From NCBI RefSeq assembly GCF_000284595.1, contig NC_017671.1, positions 901,001 through 965,000 of the forward strand: a stretch of DNA of 64,000 nt, in the 5' to 3' direction. A model generated the notes under the pieces. That model saw only the letters and a program-made list of their open reading frames with translations. It ran no database searches and had not been told where the DNA came from. Made by a program: the position numbers and the translations under genes. This document shows positions 29,468 through 40,323 of the stretch, piece by piece (within the stretch, counting starts at the first letter, position 1; every line of letters begins with the position of its first letter). This DNA is from Stenotrophomonas maltophilia D457 (lineage in GTDB: Bacteria; Pseudomonadota; Gammaproteobacteria; Xanthomonadales; Xanthomonadaceae).

Positions 29468-29971
29468 ATGGCATTGCTGCACGCCAAGACGGCTGCTGGC
29501 CGTCAGGAAATCGAAGACCGTAGCCGGCGCCTGCCGGCGGCATTGCGTTCGATCCTGCTGATGGTCGATGGCCATCGCAACGACACCGAACTGCGTGGCC
29601 TGTTCGAAGGCCTGCGGGCACCACCGGACGCACTGGAGCAATTGTCAGCACAGGGCCTGATCGAAGTGATCGGCGGAAGCGCAGAGGTGGCGCCGGCGCG
29701 CGGCATCAGCACCGGGCGCGAACAGGACCCGGCGCTGTACCAGCAGTTGTACGACGCGATGAGCGAGGCGGTGCGCCGCCACCTGGGCCTGAAGGGCTAC
29801 TTCATGCAGTTGAAGATCGAACGCTGCACCGATGCGCTGGCGCTGGAGCGCTTGTGCCCGGAGTTGCTGGCGGCGGTGGGCAAGGCGCGCAGCCCGGCAT
29901 TGGCGCAGCGCTGGTGGCAGGAAACCCAGGCGGCGGTGCTGAACGCTGGCAGTGAGGTCGTGCAGGCCTGA
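29468..29971 (+). CDS. Conserved hypothetical protein (167 aa)
   Basis: I do not recognise a function. The protein is cytoplasmic in appearance, with no signal peptide or membrane segment. The N-terminal 60 residues (KTAAGRQEIEDRSRRLPAAL then RSILLMVDGHRNDTELRGLF) resemble a short helical module that I recall in proteobacterial hypothetical proteins; the rest is mostly predicted helix. The ATG at 29468 is preceded by GGGGGAGG, so it is preferred over the upstream in-frame ATG at 29402. The next gene starts 46 bases later, so the two may be co-transcribed. Confidence 0.7.
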   Translation: MALLHAKTAAGRQEIEDRSRRLPAALRSILLMVDGHRNDTELRGLFEGLRAPPDALEQLSAQGLIEVIGGSAEVAPARGISTGREQDPALYQQLYDAMSEAVRRHLGLKGYFMQLKIERCTDALALERLCPELLAAVGKARSPALAQRWWQETQAAVLNAGSEVVQA

Positions 29972-30017
29972 GCCACCGCGTAAAGTGATCGGTTCACTTC
30001 CCTACAAGGAGTCCCGC

Positions 30018-31073
30018 GTGCAGGACGACCACGACGACACCGACACCCCAGGCTGGGACGCGATCAATGCGGCGCTGGCGCCGCTGTATGCCGGCCAGGA
30101 GCCGCGCCACTTCGGCACCGCGCTTCCGTACACGCTCGGTGGCCAGGATCCACTGGATGGCATCAGCGTGTACTGGGCGGATGCGCCGGTACCGCACTGG
30201 CATTACATCACCTACGGCTTCTCCGAGCTGTACGCCAAGGAGAGCAGTGATGCAGATGCCAGCGGTTATGGCTTCGAGCTGACCTTCCGTCTGGCTGCCG
30301 AGGCCGGTGAGAACGCCGGCAGCACCCCGCCGGTGTGGCCGATGAACCTGCTGCAGAACCTGGCGCGCTACGTGTTCGGCAGTGGCAACGTGTTCGAGGA
30401 TGGCCATCACCTCAACGCCAACGGTCCGATCGCGCTGGAGACCGGCACGCGGCTGTGCCATCTGGCCTTCATTGCGGACCCGCAGTTGCCGGCGCGGGAC
30501 ACGGCCAACGGCCATCTGCAGTTCCTGCAGCTGGTCGGATTGACCGATGAGGAGATGGAGGCGGTCAAGCGCTGGTCGACGCGTGGCGTGCTGCAGGCGC
30601 TGCTGCCGGCGATGCCGCTGTGGATCAGCGATCTGCATCGCGGCAATCTGCTGGACGATCCGGCGCTGGCACAGCGGGTGCGGGCCGGCAGCGAACGCGA
30701 GGGTTCCAGCACCGGCATGCTGTTCATCGAGACCCTGGACTGGCGGCAGGAGGCGGGCGTCACCACGCTGGTGCTCGGCGCCGGTCAGGTCGCCAGCGTG
30801 TGCGAACTGTTGCCGCTGCGCCTGCGCCACGGCAAATCGCTGGAACTGGCCAGCCGCGACCGGCAGTGGGAATTCATCGCGAACCGGGGCGGTGAAGCGG
30901 CGGACGTATCCGCCGACAGCGCGCGCTGGTCACTGGACGAGGCGGGCCTGCAGGCCCTGGCAGGGGTGCGCGCCGAGCGCGGGGTTTACCCGGTGGCGGG
31001 GGCGCTGCGCATCGAAGTGGTGCCGACCTACCTGCGCGATGCCAAGGGGGAAGTGATCCGCCAGATCGGCTGA
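30018..31073 (+). CDS. Suppressor-of-fused-like domain protein
   Basis: The 351-residue product resembles bacterial members of the Suppressor of fused (SUFU) domain family: HYITYGFSELY (about 60-70), the FELTFRLA strand, WPMNLLQNLARYVF and HLAFIADPQL. In animals SUFU controls Hedgehog signalling; in bacteria the domain appears in proteins of unknown role, some linked to toxin immunity. GTG at 30018 is chosen because AAGGAG (30006-30011) is correctly spaced. No toxin gene is recognised next to it, so an immunity role is only a possibility. Confidence 0.75.
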   Translation: MQDDHDDTDTPGWDAINAALAPLYAGQEPRHFGTALPYTLGGQDPLDGISVYWADAPVPHWHYITYGFSELYAKESSDADASGYGFELTFRLAAEAGENAGSTPPVWPMNLLQNLARYVFGSGNVFEDGHHLNANGPIALETGTRLCHLAFIADPQLPARDTANGHLQFLQLVGLTDEEMEAVKRWSTRGVLQALLPAMPLWISDLHRGNLLDDPALAQRVRAGSEREGSSTGMLFIETLDWRQEAGVTTLVLGAGQVASVCELLPLRLRHGKSLELASRDRQWEFIANRGGEAADVSADSARWSLDEAGLQALAGVRAERGVYPVAGALRIEVVPTYLRDAKGEVIRQIG

Positions 31074-31091
31074 TCGCGCGAATGATATCGA

Positions 31092-31130
31092 GGGGTCGGA
31101 GCCGCCTGCTGCGCAGGCGGATCCGACCCC
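31092..31130. repeat. GGGGTC-type hairpin repeat, copy 5
   Basis: Outer arms GGGGTCGG/CCGACCCC with a different inner stem, GCCGCCTGC/GCAGGCGG around TGC. It lies between convergent genes. Confidence 0.85.
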
Positions 31131-31144
31131 GTCTGGTGGCCGGT

Positions 31145-31183
31145 GGGGTCAGATCCGTCCGCCACGCGAACGGCTCTGACCCC
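31145..31183. repeat. GGGGTC-type hairpin repeat, copy 6
   Basis: Follows copy 5 by 14 bases in the opposite orientation; inner stem CCGTCCGC/GCGAACGG around CAC, with one wobble-type mismatch. It ends 9 bases from the GST stop codon. Confidence 0.85.
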
Positions 31184-31192
31184 TGACCAAGG

Positions 31193-31804
31193 TCAGGCCA
31201 GGCCTTCGGCCTTCAGCGCGGCCTGCACGCCGGCATCGGCATCCATGCGTGCCTTGTAGGCGGCCAGATTGTCCAGGCCCGACAGGTCGACCTTGGTGCC
31301 GGCGGCCCAGCGCAGGGTGATGTAGAAGTACGGGTCGGCGAAGCTGCGGAAGCCGGCCAGCCAGGGCTTGTCGGCCAGCTGCCTGTCGGCGGTCTCGAAC
31401 AGGCCACGCAGGCGCTTGTGCGCGGCGGCGCGGATCGCGTCGTACTGGCCTTCGTCGGCAATGAACTTGCCCGGCGCGAACAGCGGCGAGAAGGCCGGGT
31501 GCACGTCGGAATTGACGAACGCCAGCCAGCGGGTGGCTTCGGCGCGCTGGCGCGGGCTGCCGTCACCGCCGAGGCCGGCCTGCGGGAAGCTGTCGGCGAT
31601 ATAGCCCATGATCGCGGCGTTCTGCAGCAGCACGAAGTCGCCGTCGACCAGCGCGGGCACCGCACCGGCCGGATTGATCTTGAGGAATTCCGGACCCTTC
31701 AGGGTGTCCTTGTTCAGCAGTTCAACCTCGAACGGCTGGCCGGTCCACTGCAGGGCGATGTGGTCGGCGGTGGAACAGGCACCGGGCTTGCTGTACAGCT
31801 TCAT
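31193..31804 (-). CDS. Glutathione S-transferase, beta-class-like
   Basis: A 203-residue cytosolic enzyme that conjugates or reduces substrates with glutathione. The thioredoxin-like N-terminal domain begins MKLYSKPGACSTADHIAL with Cys10 and Ser11, as in bacterial beta-class GSTs (E. coli GstA). The helical C-terminal domain follows after about residue 85. The cis-proline stretch NPAGAVPALV is present. GGAG lies 7 bases before the ATG at 31804. It stands alone; detoxification or oxidative defence is the general expectation. Confidence 0.87.
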   Translation of the reverse strand: MKLYSKPGACSTADHIALQWTGQPFEVELLNKDTLKGPEFLKINPAGAVPALVDGDFVLLQNAAIMGYIADSFPQAGLGGDGSPRQRAEATRWLAFVNSDVHPAFSPLFAPGKFIADEGQYDAIRAAAHKRLRGLFETADRQLADKPWLAGFRSFADPYFYITLRWAAGTKVDLSGLDNLAAYKARMDADAGVQAALKAEGLA

Positions 31805-31888
31805 GGGAACTCCAGGTGATGCGGGCGGGAAACGCCCACTATCCCAGAGCCTGCCGGCAGGCGGCAACGCTGCCGCCGGCACGGATCG

Positions 31889-32347
31889 TTACGACTGCCG
31901 CGGCTTGAGGTTCTGCACCTTATAGAAGGTGTGATCGCCGATGGTGGCCACCTGGTAGGCATTGCGCCAGTTCGGGCTGGCGATGGACAGCGCGGCGAAG
32001 TGGCTGGCACCGGGCACGATCTCGCGGCGCTCGCCGGCCGGCAGCGCCCAGTTGCGCTCGGCGTCGAAGGCCACGTTCATTGCCTCGCTCCAGGCCGCGT
32101 CGTTGCCCAACTGGGTGCCGGGGGAGACGATGGTCGGTGCGAACTGCTTGCGCGCGGTGACCACCTGGCACATCGAGTCGCCCCACAGGCCACTGTCGAG
32201 ACGGCGCAGTGCGACCTCGGCGACGGCCTGCTGGCCGCGCAGGGTCTGGTCGCGGGCTTCCAGGTAAACGGTGGTGCTCAAACACAGTGAATCAGCGGCC
32301 GGCTGCGGCAACAACTGCGACAGCCAGAGAATCCAGGCCAGTTTCAT
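31889..32347 (-). CDS. Cell wall hydrolase, SleB/Hydrolase_2 family
   Basis: A small exported protein (152 residues) with an N-terminal signal-like segment (MKLAWILWLSQLLPQPA). The catalytic core has the pattern TTVYLEARDQ with the conserved acidic Glu (about residue 30), VALRRLDS, and GASHFAA near residue 115. This matches the SleB family of lytic transglycosylases named from Bacillus spore germination; in Gram-negatives they are thought to trim peptidoglycan. AGGAG lies before the ATG. It is separated from the GST gene by 84 bases and could be transcribed with it. Confidence 0.8.
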   Translation of the reverse strand: MKLAWILWLSQLLPQPAADSLCLSTTVYLEARDQTLRGQQAVAEVALRRLDSGLWGDSMCQVVTARKQFAPTIVSPGTQLGNDAAWSEAMNVAFDAERNWALPAGERREIVPGASHFAALSIASPNWRNAYQVATIGDHTFYKVQNLKPRQS

Positions 32348-32644
32348 ATAACTCCTTGCTCCGTATGGGCCGCACCCTCCGGTTCCGGCCGCAGGGCGAC
32401 AGGAGGCGGGGTACGACTTGGCGTCATGGGGAGGCGGCCATCGGGGCCGCCCCGTTGGGCAGCCCCAAAAGAAACGACCAGTACCGATCGTGGGGCTGCG
32501 CCGGCTCACCGGAAACTGGCTGGTGAGCGGAAAGATGGCGCAAGGTAGGGGGGCGTAGCCGAACGCATCGTGAACCGCTCGGCTTGACATTCAGGTTCAA
32601 TGAGGGTGACGGAAATCACATTCCGCCCCCCATTCAGGCGCTCA
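32348..32644. other. Intergenic region without a gene
   Basis: These 297 bases between the wall hydrolase and fadH contain only a GGCGGCC/GGCCGCC hairpin near 32432-32450. I see no gene, REP unit or clear promoter. Confidence 0.5.
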
Positions 32645-35525
<2,881 letters not shown>

Positions 35526-35720
35526 GGTGGGCTCGGGGGAGGGGAGATCTGTTTCCACCGTATCCCTGATTTCCTTGAGCCCATAGATACAGATCCCAGC
35601 CAATCCGCTGGTACAGGCAGCGCCGATCCTGCAGGCGGGCGGTTGAGCAGGGCCGCGCCCGTGCTCTGCTGGTGGCGGCAGGCGTAGCAGCCTGGCGTGG
35701 GCTCGGCCTACATCACGGCG

Positions 35721-36740
35721 TCAGTTGTCCCAGCCCACCAGCGCCAGCTTGCCCACCGTGTGCCCGCTGGCCAGGCGCTGATGCGCGATGTCCAGGTTGG
35801 CCGCATTGATCGTGCCCAGCGTTTCACTGAGCGTGCCACGCAGCTGGCCGGCATCGATCATGCTGGCGGCGCGGCTGAGGATGCGATGCTGTTCGATGCA
35901 GTCGGCGGTGGCGAAGCGCGAGCGCGCGAACATGAACTCCCAATGGATGCCGATGCATTTGGCCTTGTACGGATCGCCGATGCGCAGTGCGCCACGCGGC
36001 TCCACGATCAGGCCGACATGGCCCTGTGGTGCCAGCAGCTGGCCCAGTTCGTCCCAGTAGTGATCGGTGTCGGCCAGGTTGAGCGCCACCTGCACTGCGT
36101 CGATGCCCAGTGCCTGCGGCTGGGGCTGCAGCGGCTGCCGATGGTCGATCACATGCGTGGCCCCCATCTGCCGGCACCAGTCGATCGAGGCCTCGCGCGA
36201 GGCGGTGGCGATCACCTCGAAGCCGGCATGGCGGGCCAGCTGGATCGCCATCGAGCCCACGCCTCCCGCACCGCCGATCACCAGCAGGTGCTGGCCGCCA
36301 TGGCGGCGATCATCCAGGTGCAGCGGCATGCGCTGGAACAACAGCTCCCAGGCGGTCAGCGTGGTCAGGGGTAGTGCGGCGGCTTCGGCGAAATCGAGCG
36401 TGGTCGGCTTGCGGGCGACCAGGCGCTCGTCCACCCACTGGTACTGGGCGTTGCAGCCCGGCCGGGTAACGTCACCGGCGAAGTAGACCTCGTCACCGGA
36501 GGCGAACAGGCTGGCCTCGTCACCGATGGCTTCGACCACGCCGGCGGCGTCCCAGCCGAGCACCCGGGGAACCTCAAGGGTGGCCGGATCGGTAGCGGCC
36601 CGCTGCTTGCCATCGACGGGGTTGACCGATACCGCTTCGATCCGCACCAGCAGATCGCGGCCGCGAGGAGGCAGCGGCGGCGGCAGCAGGACATCACGCA
36701 GGGCAGGTGCGTATTCACGACTCAGGGCGACGGCTTTCAT
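35721..36740 (-). CDS. Zinc-independent alcohol dehydrogenase-like oxidoreductase (quinone reductase type)
   Basis: A 339-residue medium-chain dehydrogenase/reductase. The catalytic GroES-like domain (about 1-140) has NPVDGKQRA and GWDAAGVVEAIG, and the Rossmann domain has LLVIGGAGGVGSMAIQLARH for NADPH. The cysteine ligands of zinc alcohol dehydrogenases are missing, so it belongs to the quinone oxidoreductase side of the family. Substrate unknown. The ATG at 36740 is preceded by GGAG; the reading frame's longer upstream part is not conserved-looking. It appears to be a single-gene unit. Confidence 0.85.
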   Translation of the reverse strand: MKAVALSREYAPALRDVLLPPPLPPRGRDLLVRIEAVSVNPVDGKQRAATDPATLEVPRVLGWDAAGVVEAIGDEASLFASGDEVYFAGDVTRPGCNAQYQWVDERLVARKPTTLDFAEAAALPLTTLTAWELLFQRMPLHLDDRRHGGQHLLVIGGAGGVGSMAIQLARHAGFEVIATASREASIDWCRQMGATHVIDHRQPLQPQPQALGIDAVQVALNLADTDHYWDELGQLLAPQGHVGLIVEPRGALRIGDPYKAKCIGIHWEFMFARSRFATADCIEQHRILSRAASMIDAGQLRGTLSETLGTINAANLDIAHQRLASGHTVGKLALVGWDN

Positions 36741-37097
36741 CACGGCTCCGGCTGGGTTCGTGATCCCATCATAAGGTTCCTCACGTTTCCGCAAACCTGC
36801 TGAACCGTGCGATGCAGTGTGCTGCGCAGTATGTCGGTTTTCGCGCTTAAACCCCGTCAAACCCTTGCAGTGTGTGGGTCTTGCGGATTTTCATCATCCT
36901 GTATAGGGTTTCAACGTCGGACCGGTCGACGGTCAGGCGCAACACTTCACATGTTACGGGACTGTTAACATGGCCTTCACCCGCCTGAGCATAATGTTCG
37001 CGGCGGTGGCGTGCTGAATCGGCTGTCGTACATCGACGCACTAGTGCTGGCCCATGCCTCTACCGGTTTCATACCCCCGAAATAGGAGCTGTACTCA
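36741..37097. other. Divergent intergenic region upstream of ompA-like gene
   Basis: These 357 bases separate the divergent oxidoreductase and porin genes. They contain an inverted repeat CATGTTA-N9-TAACATG (36950-36956 with 36966-36972) and CATAAT at 36990-36995, 19 bases after TTAACA (36965-36970), a weak promoter candidate about 100 bases before the porin ATG. No gene is seen. Confidence 0.4.
36950..36972 (+). promoter_or_regulatory. Inverted repeat upstream of the OmpA-like gene
   Basis: CATGTTA and TAACATG arms of 7 bp are separated by 9 bases. The right arm overlaps the possible -35 element, so it could be an operator. The regulator is unknown. Confidence 0.35.
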
Positions 37098-38189
37098 ATG
37101 AACAAGAAGATCCTTACTGCCGCGCTGCTGGGCGGCCTGGCTTTCGCCCAGGCAGCTTCGGCGCAGGAGTTCGATGACCGCTGGTACCTGACCGGTTCGG
37201 CCGGCTTCAACTTCCAGGACAGCGACCGTCTGACCAATGACGCTCCGTTCGTGACCCTGGGCCTGGGTAAGTTCATCAGCCCGAACTGGTCGCTGGACGG
37301 TGAACTGAACTACCAGAACCCGAACTTCGACAGCAACCAGGACCTGAACTGGTCGCAGTACGGCGTCTCGCTGGACCTGCGTCGCCACTTCATCAAGGAA
37401 GGCCGCGGCTGGAACCCGTACATCGTCGGTGGCCTGGGCTACCAGAAGTCGGAAGAAGAGTACGCTGCAATCGACAACAACGGTCCGCGCCAGCGTAAGG
37501 ACGGCAACGTTGCCGCCAAGCTGGGCGTCGGCCTGCAGACCACCTTCGAGAAGCGTGTTGCTGTCCGCGCCGAAGTGGCCTACCGCGCTGACTTCGACGA
37601 CCAGAGCATCGCCGCCAAGGACGAGAGCTGGTTCGGCGACGTGCTGGCTTCGGTCGGCGTCGTGATCCCGCTGGGCCCGGCTCCGGTCGCGGCTGCTCCG
37701 GCTCCGGCTCCGGTTGCCCCGAGCTGCGCCGACCTGGATGACGACGGTGACGGCGTCAACAACTGCGACGACAAGTGCCCGAACTCGCAGCCGGGTCAGA
37801 CCATCGGTCCGGACGGTTGCCCGGTTCCGGTCTCCATCGACCTGAAGGGCGTCAACTTCGACTTCGACAAGTCGAACCTGCGTCCGGACGCCGTGGCGAT
37901 CCTGAGCGAAGCCACCGAGATCCTGAAGCGTTACCCGGATCTGCGCGTTGAAGTTGCCGGTCACACCGACTCGAAGGGTACCGACGCTTACAACCAGAAG
38001 CTGTCGGAGCGTCGCGCCACCGCCGTGTACAACTACCTGACCAAGAACGGCGTCGACGCCGGTCGCCTGGTCGGCCCGATCGGCTACGGCGAGAGCCGTC
38101 CGATTGCTCCGAACACCAACCCGGATGGTTCGGACAACCCGGAAGGTCGCGCCAAGAACCGTCGTACCGAGCTGAACGTCCAGAACTAA
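37098..38189 (+). CDS. OmpA-family outer membrane protein with TSP3 repeat
   Basis: The protein (363 residues) anchors the outer membrane to peptidoglycan. After a signal peptide (MNKKILTAALLGGLAFAQ, cleaved after ASA near 22) comes an 8-strand barrel (about 25-195), an Ala-Pro hinge (200-212), a thrombospondin-type-3 calcium-binding stretch (DLDDDGDGVNNCDDKCPNS, about 216-234) and an OmpA-like peptidoglycan-binding domain (about 255-360) with VEVAGHTDSKGTDAYNQKLS and the diaminopimelate-binding Arg in NRRTEL. AGGAG precedes the ATG. A strong UUCG terminator follows, as expected for an abundant porin mRNA. Confidence 0.93.
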   Translation: MNKKILTAALLGGLAFAQAASAQEFDDRWYLTGSAGFNFQDSDRLTNDAPFVTLGLGKFISPNWSLDGELNYQNPNFDSNQDLNWSQYGVSLDLRRHFIKEGRGWNPYIVGGLGYQKSEEEYAAIDNNGPRQRKDGNVAAKLGVGLQTTFEKRVAVRAEVAYRADFDDQSIAAKDESWFGDVLASVGVVIPLGPAPVAAAPAPAPVAPSCADLDDDGDGVNNCDDKCPNSQPGQTIGPDGCPVPVSIDLKGVNFDFDKSNLRPDAVAILSEATEILKRYPDLRVEVAGHTDSKGTDAYNQKLSERRATAVYNYLTKNGVDAGRLVGPIGYGESRPIAPNTNPDGSDNPEGRAKNRRTELNVQN

Positions 38190-38220
38190 GTTCTGACGCT
38201 CTGCCAGTAGGACACAGCAG

Positions 38221-38248
38221 GACCCGGCTTCGGCCGGGTCTTGTTGTT
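38221..38248 (+). terminator. UUCG-loop terminator of the OmpA-like gene
   Basis: A perfect 8-bp stem (38221-38228 with 38233-38240) with a TTCG loop followed by TTGTTGTT, 31 bases after the stop codon. Confidence 0.85.
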
Positions 38249-38407
38249 TCTGCGGTCCGGAACCCGGCGTTTCAGGCGCGGGAGTAACCGTTCGTCGGGA
38301 TTTTGCCCATAAAACCAATGAGTTGCCGTATTCATTGAAAGTGGCGCTTGAAAGCTGTCGCGGCATTGCTAAACTCGCCGCGTCACTTCCTTTCCTGGAT
38401 GCCCTTC

Positions 38408-38914
38408 ATGCTGCGCTCTGCATCGGCCGCCTTCCTGGCGCTGGCCCTGGTTCCCGCCGCCCACGCTGCGGTCGATTGCTCGGTCAACACCAGCGCCTCG
38501 CCGCTGCCGTTGCCGGCCACGACCATCGCGCCGGTGGCCGACGAGCTCTACATCCGTGGCAACCAGCTGGGCATGCCGGCCGGCGTGCTGAGCAGCAACT
38601 ACGATCCGTCGCAGTCGCTGGACCAGGTGCTGCAGCGCCTGCGCATCGATGGGTGCCAGAACATCGCCAAGGCCATTCCGAGCGCACCGGCGGTGAAGCC
38701 GAACGATCCGGCGGCCTACAAGCCGCAGACCGAATTCGACAACACGCCCTGGCGCTTCGACATGAGCCAGAACGGCAAGCGCATGACCGCCGAAGAGTTC
38801 GACGCCTGGATGAAGGCGCGTGGCGTGCGTGTGGTCAAGGCGCGTCCGGCTCCGGCCGCCACTCCGGCTGCGGCCGAAGCACCGGCTGAGACCAAGCCGG
38901 TCGACAAGAAGTAA
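38408..38914 (+). CDS. Exported protein with EFDAWMKA motif (1)
   Basis: Function unknown. The protein (168 residues) has a signal peptide (MLRSASAAFLALALVPAAHA) and a mature part with two cysteines. At about residues 118-148 it carries WRFDMSQNGKRMTAEEFDAW, continuing MKARGVRVVK, a motif found again in the lipoprotein gene at 39827. The C-terminus is an Ala/Pro/Lys-rich tail. The ATG at 38408 fits the signal peptide best; the ATG at 38399 is also possible. The RsuA-like gene starts 20 bases downstream, so the two genes and the lipoprotein gene may form one operon. Confidence 0.75.
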   Translation: MLRSASAAFLALALVPAAHAAVDCSVNTSASPLPLPATTIAPVADELYIRGNQLGMPAGVLSSNYDPSQSLDQVLQRLRIDGCQNIAKAIPSAPAVKPNDPAAYKPQTEFDNTPWRFDMSQNGKRMTAEEFDAWMKARGVRVVKARPAPAATPAAAEAPAETKPVDKK

Positions 38915-38934
38915 GCGCGGCGGGGAGCAGAGGC

Positions 38935-39741
38935 TTGCGCACGCGCCGCCCACCTGCTGCCCCCGCTGCCCGCTCCCACGCATCGCGTGGGCGTGCGGTT
39001 CCGGATGTCTCCAATGGCGTGCGCCATGGCCTGGCGCGCGTGCTGTCCAAGGCCGGCGTGTGCTCACGCAGCGAGGCCGCGCGCTGGATTTCCGATGGCC
39101 GCGTGCGCGTGTCCGGCCGCATCATCCGTGATCCCGAGTTCCCGATTGCCAGTCCGCACCCGCCGATCGAAGTCGATGGCCGGCCGATGGATGCGCCGCA
39201 GCGGCTGTACCTGGTGCTCAACAAGCCGCGCGGCGTGGTGACCACGGCGCAGGACGAGCGTGGTCGCGACACGGTGTATCGCTGCTTCGATGGTGCCGGC
39301 CTGCCGTGGATCGCGCCGGTCGGGCGCCTGGACAAGGCCAGCGAAGGGCTGTTGTTGTTCAGCAATGATCCGCAGTGGGCGGCGCGCCTGACCGATCCGG
39401 AGACCGGCCCACAGAAGACCTATCACGTGCAGGTGGATCGTCTTCCCGATGAGGACACCCTGGCCGCGCTGCGCGCCGGTGTCGAGGACGAGGGCGAGTT
39501 CCTCGTCGCCCAGGCCATGCGCGTACTGCGCAGTGGCGACAAGACCGCATGGCTGGAGGTGGTCCTCGACGAGGGACGCAACCGCCATATCCGCCGCCTG
39601 TTGGCGGCCTTCGACCTGCAGGTGCTGCGCCTGGTCCGGGTCGCGATCGGTGGGCTGCTGCTCGGCGATCTCGGCAAGGGGCAATGGCGGGTGCTGGAGG
39701 TCAGCGACCAGCAGCGGCTGGGGGCCGCTGCACCGGGCTGA
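38935..39741 (+). CDS. RsuA/RluB-family 16S/23S rRNA pseudouridine synthase
   Basis: The 268-residue protein has an S4 RNA-binding domain (about 31-65, LARVLSKAGVCSRSEAARWI) and a pseudouridine synthase domain with the catalytic Asp133 in GRLDKASEG and the C-terminal DEGRNRHIRRLLAAF. This architecture is that of the RsuA/RluB/E/F family; the exact rRNA target cannot be assigned. The start is TTG at 38935, behind GGGGAG; there is no ATG before the S4 domain. It lies between two small genes that share an unusual motif. Confidence 0.85.
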   Translation: MRTRRPPAAPAARSHASRGRAVPDVSNGVRHGLARVLSKAGVCSRSEAARWISDGRVRVSGRIIRDPEFPIASPHPPIEVDGRPMDAPQRLYLVLNKPRGVVTTAQDERGRDTVYRCFDGAGLPWIAPVGRLDKASEGLLLFSNDPQWAARLTDPETGPQKTYHVQVDRLPDEDTLAALRAGVEDEGEFLVAQAMRVLRSGDKTAWLEVVLDEGRNRHIRRLLAAFDLQVLRLVRVAIGGLLLGDLGKGQWRVLEVSDQQRLGAAAPG

Positions 39742-39826
39742 TCATCGCCCGCGGCCGGCAGTCGCCGGCCACCGTTCCAGGCGTAGGGGGCGCCTGGTTG
39801 CTGAATTTCCCGAACGGAGCCTGCCC

Positions 39827-40162
39827 ATGTACCACCCGACCCTCAACCAAACCCTGCGCTGCGCAGGCCTGCTGCTGCCAATGGTGCTGCTGGCCGCCTG
39901 TGGCGGCCACAAGAAGGTGGCCAAGGCGGAAACGCCTGCCGAGACCCCGGTGGTGGAAGTGAAGACCCCGGAGCTGGATGGTCGCGGCAGTTACCGCTTC
40001 CTGATGAGCAACGGCGACAAGAAGATGACCGCCGATGAGTTCGATGCCTGGATGAAGGCCAACGGCATCCGCGTTGCCAAGGGCAACGGCCAGGACGCCG
40101 CCGCCAAGCCGGTAGTGGTGGCCAGCAAGGAAGAGCCGAAGGGCAAGAAGAAAAAGAAGTGA
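39827..40162 (+). CDS. Lipoprotein with EFDAWMKA motif (2)
   Basis: Function unknown. The 111-residue product is a lipoprotein: hydrophobic segment and lipobox LLAAC (Cys25). Residues about 55-85 read YRFLMSNGDKKMTADEFDAW followed by MKANGIRVAK, closely matching the exported protein encoded at 38408. The tail is very lysine-rich (GKKKKKK type). GGAG lies 10 bases before the ATG. The shared motif and the two copies around an rRNA-modification gene suggest duplication of a small envelope module. Confidence 0.75.
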   Translation: MYHPTLNQTLRCAGLLLPMVLLAACGGHKKVAKAETPAETPVVEVKTPELDGRGSYRFLMSNGDKKMTADEFDAWMKANGIRVAKGNGQDAAAKPVVVASKEEPKGKKKKK

Positions 40163-40171
40163 CGCCTGGCG

Positions 40172-40264
40172 GTGCCGACCCTGGCCGGCACGCCCTCAGG
40201 CCACGGCGGGTGCCGACCGTGGTCGGCAGCCATCCAGCCCGATAGGTGCCGACCTTGGTCGGCA
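40172..40264. repeat. Cluster of three SMAG-like palindromes
   Basis: Three short hairpins: 40172-40191 (GTGCCGACC/GGCCGGCAC), 40211-40228 (TGCCGACCGTGGTCGGCA) and 40247-40264 (TGCCGACCTTGGTCGGCA). The third is preceded by ATAGG, a variant of GTAGG. Confidence 0.75.
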
Positions 40265-40277
40265 CGCTTTGACCAGC

Positions 40278-40316
40278 GGGGTCAGGGCCTTTTCCGCAGG
40301 AAAGGGATCCGACCCC
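40278..40316. repeat. GGGGTC-type hairpin repeat, copy 7
   Basis: GGGGTCAGGGCC... to ...ATCCGACCCC with inner stem CTTTTCC/GGAAAGG around GCA, 7 bases from the kbl stop codon; it may terminate transcription from both sides. Confidence 0.85.
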
Positions 40317-40323
40317 GGCATGA

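Noticed and set aside
35721..36740. A zinc alcohol dehydrogenase
   Set aside because: The catalytic and structural zinc cysteines are absent; it fits the zinc-independent quinone oxidoreductase branch.
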